This document shows, piece after piece, positions 18,202-27,714 of a DNA stretch of 64,000 bases. This stretch comes from Glaciecola sp. XM2. Its GTDB lineage: Bacteria; Pseudomonadota; Gammaproteobacteria; Enterobacterales; Alteromonadaceae. Positions within the stretch are counted from its first letter, which is position 1. Each line of letters begins with the position of its first letter. The position numbers were made by a program, and so were the translations under genes. The notes beneath the pieces are model-generated. The model was not told where the DNA came from, ran no database searches, and worked only from the letters and a program-made list of their open reading frames with translations. The stretch covers positions 1 through 64,000 of the forward strand of contig NZ_JAHEOJ010000017.1 of NCBI RefSeq assembly GCF_018595715.1. The letters are read 5' to 3'.

Positions 18202-19317
18202 ATGTCCAAGCCATCAAAGTTAGCGACAAAAGCCGTTCATGCGGGTTTACCAAAAGCCAAACCAGGTGGGCCCTTTATGGATGGACCTACCTTTGCGAGT
18301 ACTTTTCATTTGCAAGGCAATATCGATAGCGCTGAATATCAATATGCAAGGTTTGGCAACCCTACATGGACAGCCTTAGAAGAGGGGATTGCAGAGCTTG
18401 AAGGTGGTGAAACGGTGATTTTCCCATCAGGTATGGCGGCAACCGCAGCGATTATGAGCAGCTTGGTGAAGTCGGGGGAGAAAATAGTAGTACCTGCCGA
18501 CGGCTACTACGCAACACGCGCTTATGCCGACACCTTTTTAGTGCCAAACGGCATCGTGCTCGAACTAGTACCCACCAATGCACTGCTTGAATACGACTAT
18601 ACCGATGTACGCTTGGTTTTTGTAGAGTCGCCGAGTAACCCATTGCTAGATGTGGTCGATATTTCAGCGCTAGCCCAAAAAGTGCACGCCAAGGGCGGTT
18701 TATTAGCGATTGATAACACAACGCTCACCGTGCTTGGGCAAAGGCCGCTTTCGCTTGGCGCAGATATTTCTATGAGCGCCGACACCAAAGCTCTTAACGG
18801 CCACAGTGATGTGGTGTTTGGTCATGTGTCATGTTTAGACGCAGTCCTTATTGAACGTGTAAGGCTGTGGCGTAAGTTGGCTGGCAATATTCCAGGCCCC
18901 ATGGAAACATGGTTGGTACACAGAGGTCTTGCCACACTCGATGTGCGATTAGAGCGCATGACCAAAAACGCCATGCAGGTTGCACAAATGTTGTCAGCGC
19001 ATCGAGCAGTGAAAATGGTGAGATACCCAGGTTTAGAAGATGACCCATCACATGAGATTGCGTGCAAACAAATGTATAATTTTGGTTTCATTGTGAGTTT
19101 TGATTTAGGCAATGAAACATCGGCTCAATTATTTTTAGAGCATGCCAACCTAATTTTTCAAGCCACGAGCTTTGGCGGCGTGCACACAATGGCAGAGCGC
19201 AGGGCGAGATGGGGAACAGATGATGTCTCGCCTGGCCTTGTACGACTAAGTGTGGGATGTGAGCATATTGAAGATTTGCTAGCAGATATTGAGCGTGCGC
19301 TCGCTGAGATTTTGTAA
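18202..19317 (+). CDS. Cys/Met-metabolism PLP-dependent enzyme (cystathionine gamma-lyase/synthase type)
   Basis: 371 aa. Fold-type I aminotransferase-like enzyme of the MetB/MetC/CGL family. It has the N-terminal QYARFGNPT segment, the PLP-phosphate-binding FPSGMAA, and the PLP Lys in SADTKALNGHSDVV. The C terminus has the substrate-carboxylate Arg in VRLSVGCEHIEDL. The family covers cystathionine gamma-synthase, beta- and gamma-lyase and O-acetylhomoserine sulfhydrylase. The sequence shows no decisive feature and there are no methionine-pathway neighbours, so I leave the exact reaction open. Confidence 0.88.
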   Translation: MSKPSKLATKAVHAGLPKAKPGGPFMDGPTFASTFHLQGNIDSAEYQYARFGNPTWTALEEGIAELEGGETVIFPSGMAATAAIMSSLVKSGEKIVVPADGYYATRAYADTFLVPNGIVLELVPTNALLEYDYTDVRLVFVESPSNPLLDVVDISALAQKVHAKGGLLAIDNTTLTVLGQRPLSLGADISMSADTKALNGHSDVVFGHVSCLDAVLIERVRLWRKLAGNIPGPMETWLVHRGLATLDVRLERMTKNAMQVAQMLSAHRAVKMVRYPGLEDDPSHEIACKQMYNFGFIVSFDLGNETSAQLFLEHANLIFQATSFGGVHTMAERRARWGTDDVSPGLVRLSVGCEHIEDLLADIERALAEIL

Positions 19318-19535
19318 ATATACTTTTAGCCTCATACGCTATCTCTATTGTTTGCGTATAAGCACTGCCATCAGAATCCTCAACACTTACTAATAGTGCT
19401 GCTCCGTGCAACATCTCCATTAGCAAATACTGAAGCGCGATAAGTAATCTGCATAGCCGATAGATTGATGCATGATTAAATATATATTACTTATTTGCAG
19501 CATGACTTTGAACCTGAAAATGGAACGGACGCACG

Positions 19536-20681
19536 ATGCCCAAAGCAAAGCTCATTTTTGTAGTAAGTAGCATAATCATAATTGTGCTTTTACTCGTGTA
19601 TAAACTGAGCACTCACGCCCTGAACCAAACGCGTCCAGGCAAGGCTGAAATCATCGAGCAGGAGCAAAGCTCGGATGATGCCTCTGACGGACCTGCCAAC
19701 GAACTCACAAAGAATAGTGCAAAGCCTGCTCCAGAGGCTCACACCCAAGTAGAAATAGAAGCTAGCCAAGATATTTTAGTGTGCGGCATCGAGCCACAGC
19801 AGCAAGATGAAGCTTATCATGTAATGGTCGCAGACTATTTGAACGCGCTTGATAATGCGGTGATGTATGAACAAAAACTAGCCTACACACTTTTTGGTGA
19901 TTATCAAACGCTCGCAAACGAAGCTGACCGCTTTCCCTTGTTGATTAACTTTGATAAATCCTTTCCACAGACGCCTTTGGTGCTTATGGATGCGCTAAAC
20001 ATATGCGCTACAAGTCTGCGCCCCGAATGCACGGATGAGTTTGTTGAATATGCGATATCAGCAGATTATCAGAATGGCGCAATGTGGTTCAATGCAGCAT
20101 TGCTACACGCATCTAAAGGCAATGATGACGGCGTATTTGAGATGATTGCAGGTATTGAAAAGGCGAATGTATTTAATGAGCGGCGTGGTGAAAGAATTAC
20201 CGTCTTTGTAGACGCGTTATCAGCGTCGCCTGCTTCTCATTTTGCACGCAATCTCATGCATGGCCTTGGCATTGAAGCCGCGCGTACTTTAGGTTTTGCA
20301 CCCATCACAAACTGGTGTAAAGAGGGGGCGAATGAAGTGCAAAAGGCCTCAGCTTGTTTAAGTTTGGGTAGGAATATGGAGAGCAGGGGAAAAGAAGCAA
20401 TCTTTAAACTTATTGGTATTGCTATACAACGGTTTGTGTATGAGGCAGAGCAAAATTTTGAAGCAATTGAACAGTTAGAGCAACGTTCAACATCCATTAG
20501 AAATATGTACGAACCTGATGATTCAGCAAAGACCTTTGACCTTCTGATGAACGATGAAAAAAGAATGCGGCAATGGTTGGTAAATATCGACAGTATGGGA
20601 GAGAGTGCAGCGACTCAAGCACTCATAGATGAGGCGAGAAAGGTTTCACGTTACATTGGGCAAGCATACTGTGGCAAATAG
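19536..20681 (+). CDS. Hypothetical signal-anchored protein (381 aa)
   Basis: ATG 19536. One N-terminal hydrophobic helix (~5-24, LIFVVSSIIIIVLLLVY) followed by an acidic low-complexity spacer (~30-75) suggests a type II anchored protein with its body in the periplasm. The body is alpha-helical, with several Cys (for example DALNICATSLRPEC and CLSLG) that could form disulfides. I recognise no family. It is a single gene between the PLP enzyme and the convergent antiporter operon. Confidence 0.68.
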   Translation: MPKAKLIFVVSSIIIIVLLLVYKLSTHALNQTRPGKAEIIEQEQSSDDASDGPANELTKNSAKPAPEAHTQVEIEASQDILVCGIEPQQQDEAYHVMVADYLNALDNAVMYEQKLAYTLFGDYQTLANEADRFPLLINFDKSFPQTPLVLMDALNICATSLRPECTDEFVEYAISADYQNGAMWFNAALLHASKGNDDGVFEMIAGIEKANVFNERRGERITVFVDALSASPASHFARNLMHGLGIEAARTLGFAPITNWCKEGANEVQKASACLSLGRNMESRGKEAIFKLIGIAIQRFVYEAEQNFEAIEQLEQRSTSIRNMYEPDDSAKTFDLLMNDEKRMRQWLVNIDSMGESAATQALIDEARKVSRYIGQAYCGK

Positions 20682-20735
20682 AAGATTTTCTCGATGTCTA
20701 TTCAAATGTGAGACCGCTTGCTTTACTCGTATGAC

Positions 20736-22424
20736 TTATAACGTTGACGCCAACTCGCTAACAAATGCAACAATCGCAAGTAAAACAAAGCCTAATACCA
20801 TTCTATAGGTCATAGTCGCGGCGCTAGCATCGGCATCTTTGCCTTTGTTGGGGATAAGCGCTTTTGCGGCAATAAAGCCACTTTTTGCGACACTCAGCAC
20901 CGCGTTTGATAACGCGAACATAGCGGCTCCTAAGTTCGGAATTGCCTTTCGATATATCCATTCAACATCAATATTGACCGACCTAAGCTCAGGCGGATAT
21001 AGCCCTTGTTTGTTGAGCCAAACAAAGGCCAGCGCAGAGAAGAACAACAATTGTAATTGGGTTAACGTGTGGGTCAGATCGTAGGGTTGGTAGCTGTTAT
21101 CCCACGGTAGTAAATGATAAACAATGGCTGGGTAGCTGCCAATGGCAATACACAGTATCGATGCAATGCCCATCGCAATAAGCATATTGGTGGGGGCTTC
21201 TTTTGGACGTAATCCTGAGTCATGTGCAAAAAATGCGAAAAATGGAATTTTGATACCGGCATGATGAAATACCCCGGCAGATGCAAATAGCAGCATAAGC
21301 CATAAATACTCATGACCCGCTTCAATCATTGCCGCCATGACCATACTCTTGCTGACAAAGCCGCTAAACAACGGGAAGGCCGATATGGAGGCCGCCCCTA
21401 CTATACAAAATAGCGTTGTTTTGGGCATGGTTTTATGTAGGCCACCTAAGTCAGAGCCATTCACATGCCCTACGCGAGTAAGTACTGCGCCCATGGTCAT
21501 AAACAGTAGCCCTTTAAAAATAACGTCGTTAAAGGCATGTGCAACAGCGCCATTTAGCGCTAGGGCAGTGCCAATGCCTATGCCACACACCATAAAACCC
21601 AGTTGGTTGATAAGGCTGTATGCGAGTACCTTACGCAGGTCATTTTCAATTACCGCATAGAAGATTGGAAAGCAGGTCATTGCCGCACCAATGTACACTA
21701 GTAACTCTTCGCCCGGGAAGGTGCGCGCGAGCATGTAAATGGCCACCTTTGTGGTAAACGCCGATAGAAAAACGGTACCAACAGGCGTTGCTTGCGGATA
21801 GGCATCGGTGAGCCACGTATGCAAAAACGGAAACGCCGCCTTTATGCCAAAGGCAAACAAGAATATATATGAGGCAGTTGTTTTTAGCTCAATGGTGGTT
21901 ATTTCGAGCGAGCCGCTTTGCTTAAAATACATAATTGCAGCGACAAGCAGCGCAACGCCTGAGAGTACTTGAATCATCAAGTAGCGAAGCCCTGTTGCTT
22001 GGGCAGATGCGGTGCGCCTAGCAAACACTAAAAAGGCGGAGGTTAATGCCAACAGCTCCCAAAAGACAAAGAGGGTAAGGTAATCCCCGGCAAAAACGGC
22101 CCCAACCGCGCTACCGGCATAGGTTAAACCGGCTACCAGCTGCAATCTGTCTTTTAAATGCATGGCGTAAATCAGGCAAATAAAGCATGCAATATGAAAA
22201 AGGTACGCAAACATTAAGCTGAGTTTATCTACATTGACTAACAACAAGTTAAGCGTGTGTAGGCTTACAGTAAACTCGGTGGTTTGCAGCCCACTTGCAT
22301 ACAGCAATACGCCGTTTATAAGCGGCACTAAAATAAGCAGGTAGCGCAAACGATGGGGCAACACTAGCGCAAGTGCTGCAGCGGCAAAGAAGGGTAAGAA
22401 AGCAGGAATACTATAGGTCAACAT
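20736..22424 (-). CDS. Mrp-type antiporter D-like subunit (third, 562 aa)
   Basis: Proton-conducting membrane transporter domain (NuoL/M/N family), ~14 helices. The conserved TM5 Glu (LFVFWELLALTS) and TM7 Lys (GIKAAFPFLHTWL) are present, along with the later channel Lys (HAFNDVIFKGLLFM). It therefore looks competent as an ion channel. A C-terminal extension (~450-562) has extra helices, somewhat NuoL-like. It is the last gene of the operon; its start overlaps the stop of the 107-aa gene by 1 bp. No MrpA fusion domain (DUF4040) is attached. Confidence 0.87.
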   Translation of the reverse strand: MLTYSIPAFLPFFAAAALALVLPHRLRYLLILVPLINGVLLYASGLQTTEFTVSLHTLNLLLVNVDKLSLMFAYLFHIACFICLIYAMHLKDRLQLVAGLTYAGSAVGAVFAGDYLTLFVFWELLALTSAFLVFARRTASAQATGLRYLMIQVLSGVALLVAAIMYFKQSGSLEITTIELKTTASYIFLFAFGIKAAFPFLHTWLTDAYPQATPVGTVFLSAFTTKVAIYMLARTFPGEELLVYIGAAMTCFPIFYAVIENDLRKVLAYSLINQLGFMVCGIGIGTALALNGAVAHAFNDVIFKGLLFMTMGAVLTRVGHVNGSDLGGLHKTMPKTTLFCIVGAASISAFPLFSGFVSKSMVMAAMIEAGHEYLWLMLLFASAGVFHHAGIKIPFFAFFAHDSGLRPKEAPTNMLIAMGIASILCIAIGSYPAIVYHLLPWDNSYQPYDLTHTLTQLQLLFFSALAFVWLNKQGLYPPELRSVNIDVEWIYRKAIPNLGAAMFALSNAVLSVAKSGFIAAKALIPNKGKDADASAATMTYRMVLGFVLLAIVAFVSELASTL

Positions 22425-22747
22425 TAGCTTTCACCTTCTTTAGAGGTCGATGCTAAGTCATCGTTGTTACCGTCTTGTTTATCGTAGTAGTGCTCATCTC
22501 GCATTAACACTAGGCGCATAAGCTTGGCCAGTACCACGAGTACGACGCATGCAATAAACCCGTAAATAGCATAAAAAGCAGGTATTTCTTCAAAAGACAG
22601 ATAAATATGACGGTGAACGATAAAATCGAGCGCCACCAAAACAATGCACAACAGGTAAAAAATACGCAGGATCCATCTAACATTTTTGGGGTTATCAAAA
22701 AATGAGGGAGTGCTTGTTTGCTTAGGTGATGGGTTTGGCGTGGTCAT
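22424..22747 (-). CDS. Small two-helix membrane protein in the antiporter operon
   Basis: 107 aa with a polar N terminus (~1-22), two hydrophobic helices (IFYLLCIVLVALDFIV and FYAIYGFIACVVLVVLA) and a charged tail ending SKEGES. I recognise no Mrp subunit in it. It sits between the second and third D-like subunits, 12 bp after one and overlapping the next by 1 bp, so it is firmly part of the operon. It may be an accessory subunit; this is inference from position. Confidence 0.75.
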   Translation of the reverse strand: MTTPNPSPKQTSTPSFFDNPKNVRWILRIFYLLCIVLVALDFIVHRHIYLSFEEIPAFYAIYGFIACVVLVVLAKLMRLVLMRDEHYYDKQDGNNDDLASTSKEGES

Positions 22748-22759
22748 ATCATGCTCCCA

Positions 22760-24232
22760 TTATGGCGCTATAGCTGCACTGAGCACATAAAATATGCTAG
22801 GGTCGAAAAATAAATAAAGGGTGAATAGCGTAGGTATTGCCATACCAATTAAACATGCGGTTGGCGCTTCTTGGATGCTGGTATTGCCGTCAGATGCGCC
22901 AAAAAATCCTTTCATTGGAATACTCAACAAGTAATAGATATTGAGCATGGAGCTTATTGCTAAGGTACTCAGTACAAACCAGTAGGTGATAGAAATACTC
23001 TGATAGTCGAGTGCACCCGAAAGCAAGTACCACTTACTCCACATACCACCAAAAAATGGCAACCCGATAATGCTCAAGGTACCGATGGTGAAAACTGTAA
23101 AGGTAAAGGGCATGCGTTTTCCCAGCCCCGAGAGTTCACTTACTTTAGTTTTATGCATGGTGACGAGGATGGCGCCTGCGGCAAAGAATAAAGCAATTTT
23201 GGCGAATGCGTGCATGGCGATATGCATGCTGGCCCCGATGATCGCATACTTGTTAGCGAGCATCGCGCCTAGCACAATATAGCTAAGTTGGCTGACGGTA
23301 GAGTAGGCCAAGCGCTCTTTCAAATTGTCTTTGGTTAGCGCAATTAATGAAGCGGCTAAAATCGTAATGGCAGGCAGGTAAATCAGCCAATCGTTTGCAT
23401 GCACGTCGTTAATAAAGTCTGTACCAAAAATAAAGACCACAATTTTCACGACTGAAAATACACCCGCCTTTACCACCGCCACAGCATGGAGTAAGGCGCT
23501 TACAGGCGTAGGCGCCACCATGGCCGCGGGTAGCCATTTATGAAACGGCATAACACCCGCTTTACTTATTCCCAATATGAATAGCAGAAGTAGCGGCAAT
23601 AGCGCGGCTGAATCTAACTTGCCTTGCAAAATACCGCCTTGCACAAAATCCAGCGTGCCAGCGGTAAACCATGTGATGATCATCGCGGGCAGGAAGAATA
23701 AAATAGATGTACCCATGAGAATGAAAATATAGGTTCGCCCGCCTCTTTTTGCTGCTTGCGTGCCTGAATGCGTCACTAATGGGTATGTAGAGACGGTTAA
23801 AAATTCATAGAATAAGAAAAGCGTGAAAAGATTATCAGAATACGCAACCGCCATGACGCCAAAAATTGCCACAGCAAATAGGGTGAAAAAGCGAGTCTGA
23901 TGCTTTTCATGATGCGCTCGCATGTAGCCAATGGCATAGATTGAGGTCGCAATCCACAAACCACTTGCCACTAACGCGAACAACAAACCAAAACTGTTAA
24001 GTGAAAATGCGATGGCTAGGCCATCGATGGGCTCTACGAGCGTAAAGTTGGCCTCATCCGTAATTAAGTCCCGATTAACAAACAAATAGACATTTACAGC
24101 GAATAGACAAAGCGCTGTCACTAGGGTCGCGCCGTCGCGCAGGTTTTCATAGCGTTTCAGCTGCGAAATAGCGATTGCGCCTACAAGGGGAATAACCAGG
24201 GTGAAGATGAGTGCAGTGGTTATCGTCATCAC
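22760..24232 (-). CDS. Mrp-type antiporter D-like subunit (second, 490 aa)
   Basis: Proton-conducting membrane transporter family. It keeps the channel residues: TM5 Glu in LFLFYEFLTVSTY and TM7 Lys in GISKAGVMPFHKWLPAAM. The HAVAVVKAG helix is typical of NuoL/MrpA/MrpD antiporter modules, and the family-typical GTLSIIGLPFFGG segment follows. It lies 5 bp after the first D subunit. It probably forms an additional ion-translocating module in the complex. Confidence 0.89.
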   Translation of the reverse strand: MMTITTALIFTLVIPLVGAIAISQLKRYENLRDGATLVTALCLFAVNVYLFVNRDLITDEANFTLVEPIDGLAIAFSLNSFGLLFALVASGLWIATSIYAIGYMRAHHEKHQTRFFTLFAVAIFGVMAVAYSDNLFTLFLFYEFLTVSTYPLVTHSGTQAAKRGGRTYIFILMGTSILFFLPAMIITWFTAGTLDFVQGGILQGKLDSAALLPLLLLFILGISKAGVMPFHKWLPAAMVAPTPVSALLHAVAVVKAGVFSVVKIVVFIFGTDFINDVHANDWLIYLPAITILAASLIALTKDNLKERLAYSTVSQLSYIVLGAMLANKYAIIGASMHIAMHAFAKIALFFAAGAILVTMHKTKVSELSGLGKRMPFTFTVFTIGTLSIIGLPFFGGMWSKWYLLSGALDYQSISITYWFVLSTLAISSMLNIYYLLSIPMKGFFGASDGNTSIQEAPTACLIGMAIPTLFTLYLFFDPSIFYVLSAAIAP

Positions 24233-24237
24233 GCCCC

Positions 24238-25731
24238 CTATGAGCCTAGTAGAGCAGTCGCTACCGACTTAGCCGCGTCTGTAGGGAGTTTGGTGAAAAG
24301 GCCAAAGTAGATACAAGCAATGGCCCCAGTCCATAGCGCAACGGACATGCTTTTAGGAGCGACAGCTAAACTGATATCACCACTTTTGACCTTGGTAATA
24401 TGAATTTTCCGTTGTGCGCTGAAGTACATTGCATCGACAATTTTCCACAGATAGGCAACAGCAAACACTGAGCCTAAGGCGATAGATATAACAACAAACC
24501 ATTTTTGTTGCGCCACCGCGCCTTCTAATAAATACCATTTACTCACAAAACCAGCGGTACCTGGCACACCAATTAGACTTAAGCCGGCAATAAATAGCGC
24601 GGCAAACGTCCACGGCATGTTAACGGCAAAACCGCCTAGGTCGGAAAGGGTAGTCGAGCGAGCGCGGTATAAAATCATACCCGCTGCCATAAACAAGGTC
24701 GCCTTTATGACGGCATGGTTGAACATGTGCATGATGGCTGAGGTGATCCCGCTATGACTAAGCAAGGCCAAGCCAATAATGATATAGCCAATTTGCGCCA
24801 CACTTGAAAAGGCCAGCAAGCGCCTAATTTCATTTTGTTGCCATGCGCGCACAGAGCCATAAATCACAGCAACGCAGCCAAGGGTAAGCAACACTTGTGG
24901 TATCAATAGCTTGCTCCAATATTCCATTGGATATACGTCAAATAACACGCGAATGAGCACGTAAATAGAGACCTTTGTGGCAGTAGCGGCCAAAAATATG
25001 CTAATCACAGACGGTGCGTACCCATAGGCATTTGGCAGCCAAGAGTGGAGGGGGAAAATAGCGGCTTTCAGACCAATACCTAAGATGATGAAGATGAACG
25101 AGGTGGTCACTAACTGCATTTTTTCGTAGGTTTCAAACCGAGATGCAATATCAAAAATGTTTAAACTACCGGATGCAGCATACAAAAAACCAACGCCAAT
25201 CAAAAAGAAGGTGGCGCCAATAGTGCCAAGTATCAGGTATGAAAAGGCAGCGGTAAGCGCTTTTCTGTTACTGCCCATGCTAATGAGTGCATAACTTGAT
25301 AACGATGATATTTCTAGAAAGACGAAGAGGTTGAAGATGTCGCCGGTCAGCGCAATGCCAAGCAAGCCTAATAGGCATAGCTGGAAAGCTGCGTAAAATA
25401 AGCCATATAAATCATCGTCTATTTCGCGCTGCACGCTTGCATAAGCAAATACGGTAGAAACCACAGCCATAACGCTCACAATCAGCGCGACAAAGGCGTT
25501 TAACGAGTCAATTTTATATTCGATTCCCCAAGGCGGCTGCCACCCGCCTAATTCATAAATCACCTGTGAGCCGTCGATAACCTGAAGCAATATGTAGCTT
25601 GAAATTAGCAAACAACAAAGGGACACGAAAAATGTGATTGCCCAAGCTATTTTATGCGATTTAAAGATGGCGGTAATCGGCGCGCACAAAAGCGGGATGA
25701 TGACTAACAGTATGGTGATTTGTTCAGTCAT
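24238..25731 (-). CDS. mrpD: Na+/H+ antiporter subunit D
   Basis: 497 aa, ~14 helices. It has TM5 Glu in LFVFLEISSLSSYAL, TM7 Lys in GLKAAIFPLHSWLPNAY, the MFNHAVIKATLF helix with its channel Lys, and GLSLIGVPGTAGFVSKW. The ATG overlaps the mrpC stop by 4 bp, so translation is coupled. This is the canonical MrpD position, directly after MrpC. Confidence 0.93.
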   Translation of the reverse strand: MTEQITILLVIIPLLCAPITAIFKSHKIAWAITFFVSLCCLLISSYILLQVIDGSQVIYELGGWQPPWGIEYKIDSLNAFVALIVSVMAVVSTVFAYASVQREIDDDLYGLFYAAFQLCLLGLLGIALTGDIFNLFVFLEISSLSSYALISMGSNRKALTAAFSYLILGTIGATFFLIGVGFLYAASGSLNIFDIASRFETYEKMQLVTTSFIFIILGIGLKAAIFPLHSWLPNAYGYAPSVISIFLAATATKVSIYVLIRVLFDVYPMEYWSKLLIPQVLLTLGCVAVIYGSVRAWQQNEIRRLLAFSSVAQIGYIIIGLALLSHSGITSAIMHMFNHAVIKATLFMAAGMILYRARSTTLSDLGGFAVNMPWTFAALFIAGLSLIGVPGTAGFVSKWYLLEGAVAQQKWFVVISIALGSVFAVAYLWKIVDAMYFSAQRKIHITKVKSGDISLAVAPKSMSVALWTGAIACIYFGLFTKLPTDAAKSVATALLGS

Positions 25732-26087
25732 GAGTCGCTATCCATTTTCTGGATTTCATACTCTTCGACAGTGTCGTAAGCCTCTTTAATACGAATAACC
25801 AGCGCAAAGCCTAGGGCTGTCGTGGCTACCCCAACTACAATTGCGGTGAGCATAAGTACCTGTGGTAGCGGGTTGGAATAGATAGTGAATTGATCATCTA
25901 CAATGGGCACTGTGCCACCGGTTACCTTGCCTAAACTGACGTAAAACAAGATAACAGCGGTTTGAAACATGGCCAGCCCGGCCAATTTTTTCATCAAATT
26001 TGCGCGACTGATCAAAGTATACAACCCGACCATCATCACCGTGATGATTAGCCAGTAGTTGAAGTGCCCAAGGATGTACTCAATCAT
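25728..26087 (-). CDS. mrpC: Na+/H+ antiporter subunit C (NuoK-like)
   Basis: 119 aa, three helices, homologous to NuoK. The segments LYTLISRANLMKKLAGLAMFQTAVILFYV and NPLPQVLMLTAIVVGVATTA are typical (the latter matches the conserved LPQALVLTAIVI of MrpC). Both of its ends overlap neighbouring genes by 4 bp. Confidence 0.93.
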   Translation of the reverse strand: MIEYILGHFNYWLIITVMMVGLYTLISRANLMKKLAGLAMFQTAVILFYVSLGKVTGGTVPIVDDQFTIYSNPLPQVLMLTAIVVGVATTALGFALVIRIKEAYDTVEEYEIQKMDSDS

Positions 26088-26506
26088 TCGGGCGACACCC
26101 TTCTTGAAAAGGTGAAAAACAATAAAATCATGACAGAGGCAACGGTAATACCCACGCCTAGCTCAATGACGATGATACCGATATGTTGTCCTAAAAGGGG
26201 GTCTTCAACCAATACGCTGTAGTTTAAAAAGTTACCGCCTTTGAGCATTGACAGCACACCCACGCCAGCATAAAGGAGCACCCCAAAGCTTGCGCATAAA
26301 CGCAACGCCTTTTCAGGAATCAGTTTTACGGCGGCATCAATGCCAAAAGTGAGTGCATACAGCAAAATTGCGGATGAAAATATTACGCCGGCCTGAAAGC
26401 CGCCGCCGGGGCTATAGTCGCCATGAAATTGCACGTAAAAAGCGAACAAAATAATGATCGGAGAGAGCCATTTGCTAACCACGCGCAGCACCAAATCATT
26501 TCCCAT
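26084..26506 (-). CDS. mrpB: Na+/H+ antiporter subunit B (MnhB domain)
   Basis: 140 aa, four helices. The motif FHGDYSPGGGFQAGVI is diagnostic of MrpB/MnhB, and IGIIVIELGVGITV is the family's conserved late helix. It overlaps the upstream gene by 11 bp and mrpC by 4 bp. Confidence 0.94.
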   Translation of the reverse strand: MGNDLVLRVVSKWLSPIIILFAFYVQFHGDYSPGGGFQAGVIFSSAILLYALTFGIDAAVKLIPEKALRLCASFGVLLYAGVGVLSMLKGGNFLNYSVLVEDPLLGQHIGIIVIELGVGITVASVMILLFFTFSRRVSPE

Positions 26507-27062
26507 CGTTGGCTCCTTTTGTGGATAGTTTATGTTTCTTGCGGTTGCTTAGAAGCAGCAATACGCCGATACCCGCGGTTAGCACAACGGTTACTTCACC
26601 TAGGGTGTCAAACCCTCTGTAACTTGCTAGCACCGCAGTTACTAAGTTTGGTACACCGGTTTCCGCCTGACCTTGCTCGACATATCTCAGTGCAACTTGC
26701 TGGTTTGGTGCACTGTTAATATCGCCTAGCTCAGCAATATCGTGGGTCCCGTAAATTAATAACCCGCCCATTAGGAAGCATATTAAAAACGGAGCGGTGC
26801 GCGATTTACCTTCTCGTTTGCCTGCGTGGCCATCTTTTATTGCAGCGAGGGTGACCAACATCAATACGGTGGAGATGCCGGTGCCCACCGCAGCTTCAGT
26901 AAAGGCGACATCTGGTGCGTCTAGCACAACAAATAGCCCTGCTACCAATAGGCTATATAGGCCAAAGAGCATGGCCATAGCAAACAAGTGACGGGTTTTT
27001 AAGATGGCAATAGCGATGACGAGTAAAAATATCAGCAACACAAAGTTAATCAGTAGGCTCAT
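26496..27062 (-). CDS. Antiporter subunit equal to the MrpA C-terminal region (MbhD + MbhE domains)
   Basis: 188 aa from ATG 27062, preceded by AGGAGG; a longer frame exists upstream but has no need of use. Residues ~1-85 are a DUF4040/MbhD-like module with the characteristic LDAPDVAFTEAAVGTGIST. Residues ~100-188 are an MbhE-like module with FDTLGEVTVVLTAGIGVLLLL. In Bacillus Mrp these modules are the C-terminal end of the ~800-aa MrpA; here they stand alone as one fused protein, as in archaeal-type antiporter modules where MbhD and MbhE are separate. It overlaps mrpG by 4 bp. Confidence 0.9.
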   Translation of the reverse strand: MSLLINFVLLIFLLVIAIAILKTRHLFAMAMLFGLYSLLVAGLFVVLDAPDVAFTEAAVGTGISTVLMLVTLAAIKDGHAGKREGKSRTAPFLICFLMGGLLIYGTHDIAELGDINSAPNQQVALRYVEQGQAETGVPNLVTAVLASYRGFDTLGEVTVVLTAGIGVLLLLSNRKKHKLSTKGANDGK

Positions 27063-27385
27063 GTATCCTCCTGATCGAGTGACTGTACATGTATTTTTTG
27101 CTTGTGTCTTAAGCCCCAGCGCCAAGCGTTATTAGCTAAGGCATAGGAGGATGCAGGGCTTGAAAAGGTTAAAAACATAAAAATAAGCGCAAGCTTTGCA
27201 ACGACAATATAATTCTCAGCTTGAAAAGCGAGCCCTAACAGAATGAGAAAGGTGCATAGCGTGTCGGTTACGCCAACCGCATGAAGACGAGCATATGTAT
27301 CAGGTAAGCGCAGTAAGCCAATACCACCGATTAGACCAAGTGCGCATCCCACGCCAATGAATACCATACTGAGGATATCAAGCAT
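27059..27385 (-). CDS. mrpG: Na+/H+ antiporter subunit G
   Basis: 108 aa, three helices. The motif GLLRLPDTYARLHAVGVTDTL is diagnostic of MrpG/MnhG. It overlaps mrpF by 1 bp and the MbhD/E-like gene by 4 bp. Confidence 0.94.
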   Translation of the reverse strand: MLDILSMVFIGVGCALGLIGGIGLLRLPDTYARLHAVGVTDTLCTFLILLGLAFQAENYIVVAKLALIFMFLTFSSPASSYALANNAWRWGLRHKQKIHVQSLDQEDT

Positions 27386-27714
27386 TATTTTGCATCCTCA
27401 GATGTTACGGCTTCATCGTCAGCTGGCAGTGAGATATTCTTCTTGTCATTCGCAAAATATTTTCCGCGCTCTACTAATCTAAGGGCCGCGATAACACCAA
27501 CAAAGTTTAATAATGAGTAGAGCAGTGCAATGTCGAGAATATCGTGCCGACCGGTAAAAAATGAGAACACGGCAACTAACAATACGGCCTTAGTGCCAAA
27601 CATATTCACTGCTAAAATACGGTCAAAAACCGAGGGGCCTAGCAAGGCTCGGCAAAGTGCCATCGACATGGTTACCATAATGGCGACAGAAGATGCGATA
27701 ATAAAACTATTCAT
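27385..27714 (-). CDS. mrpF: Na+/H+ antiporter subunit F
   Basis: 109 aa, three helices. RALLGPSVFDRILAVNMFGTKAVLL is the MrpF signature region, followed by DIALLYSLLNFVGVIA. The C-terminal tail is charged. It overlaps mrpE by 4 bp. Confidence 0.93.
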   Translation of the reverse strand: MNSFIIASSVAIMVTMSMALCRALLGPSVFDRILAVNMFGTKAVLLVAVFSFFTGRHDILDIALLYSLLNFVGVIAALRLVERGKYFANDKKNISLPADDEAVTSEDAK

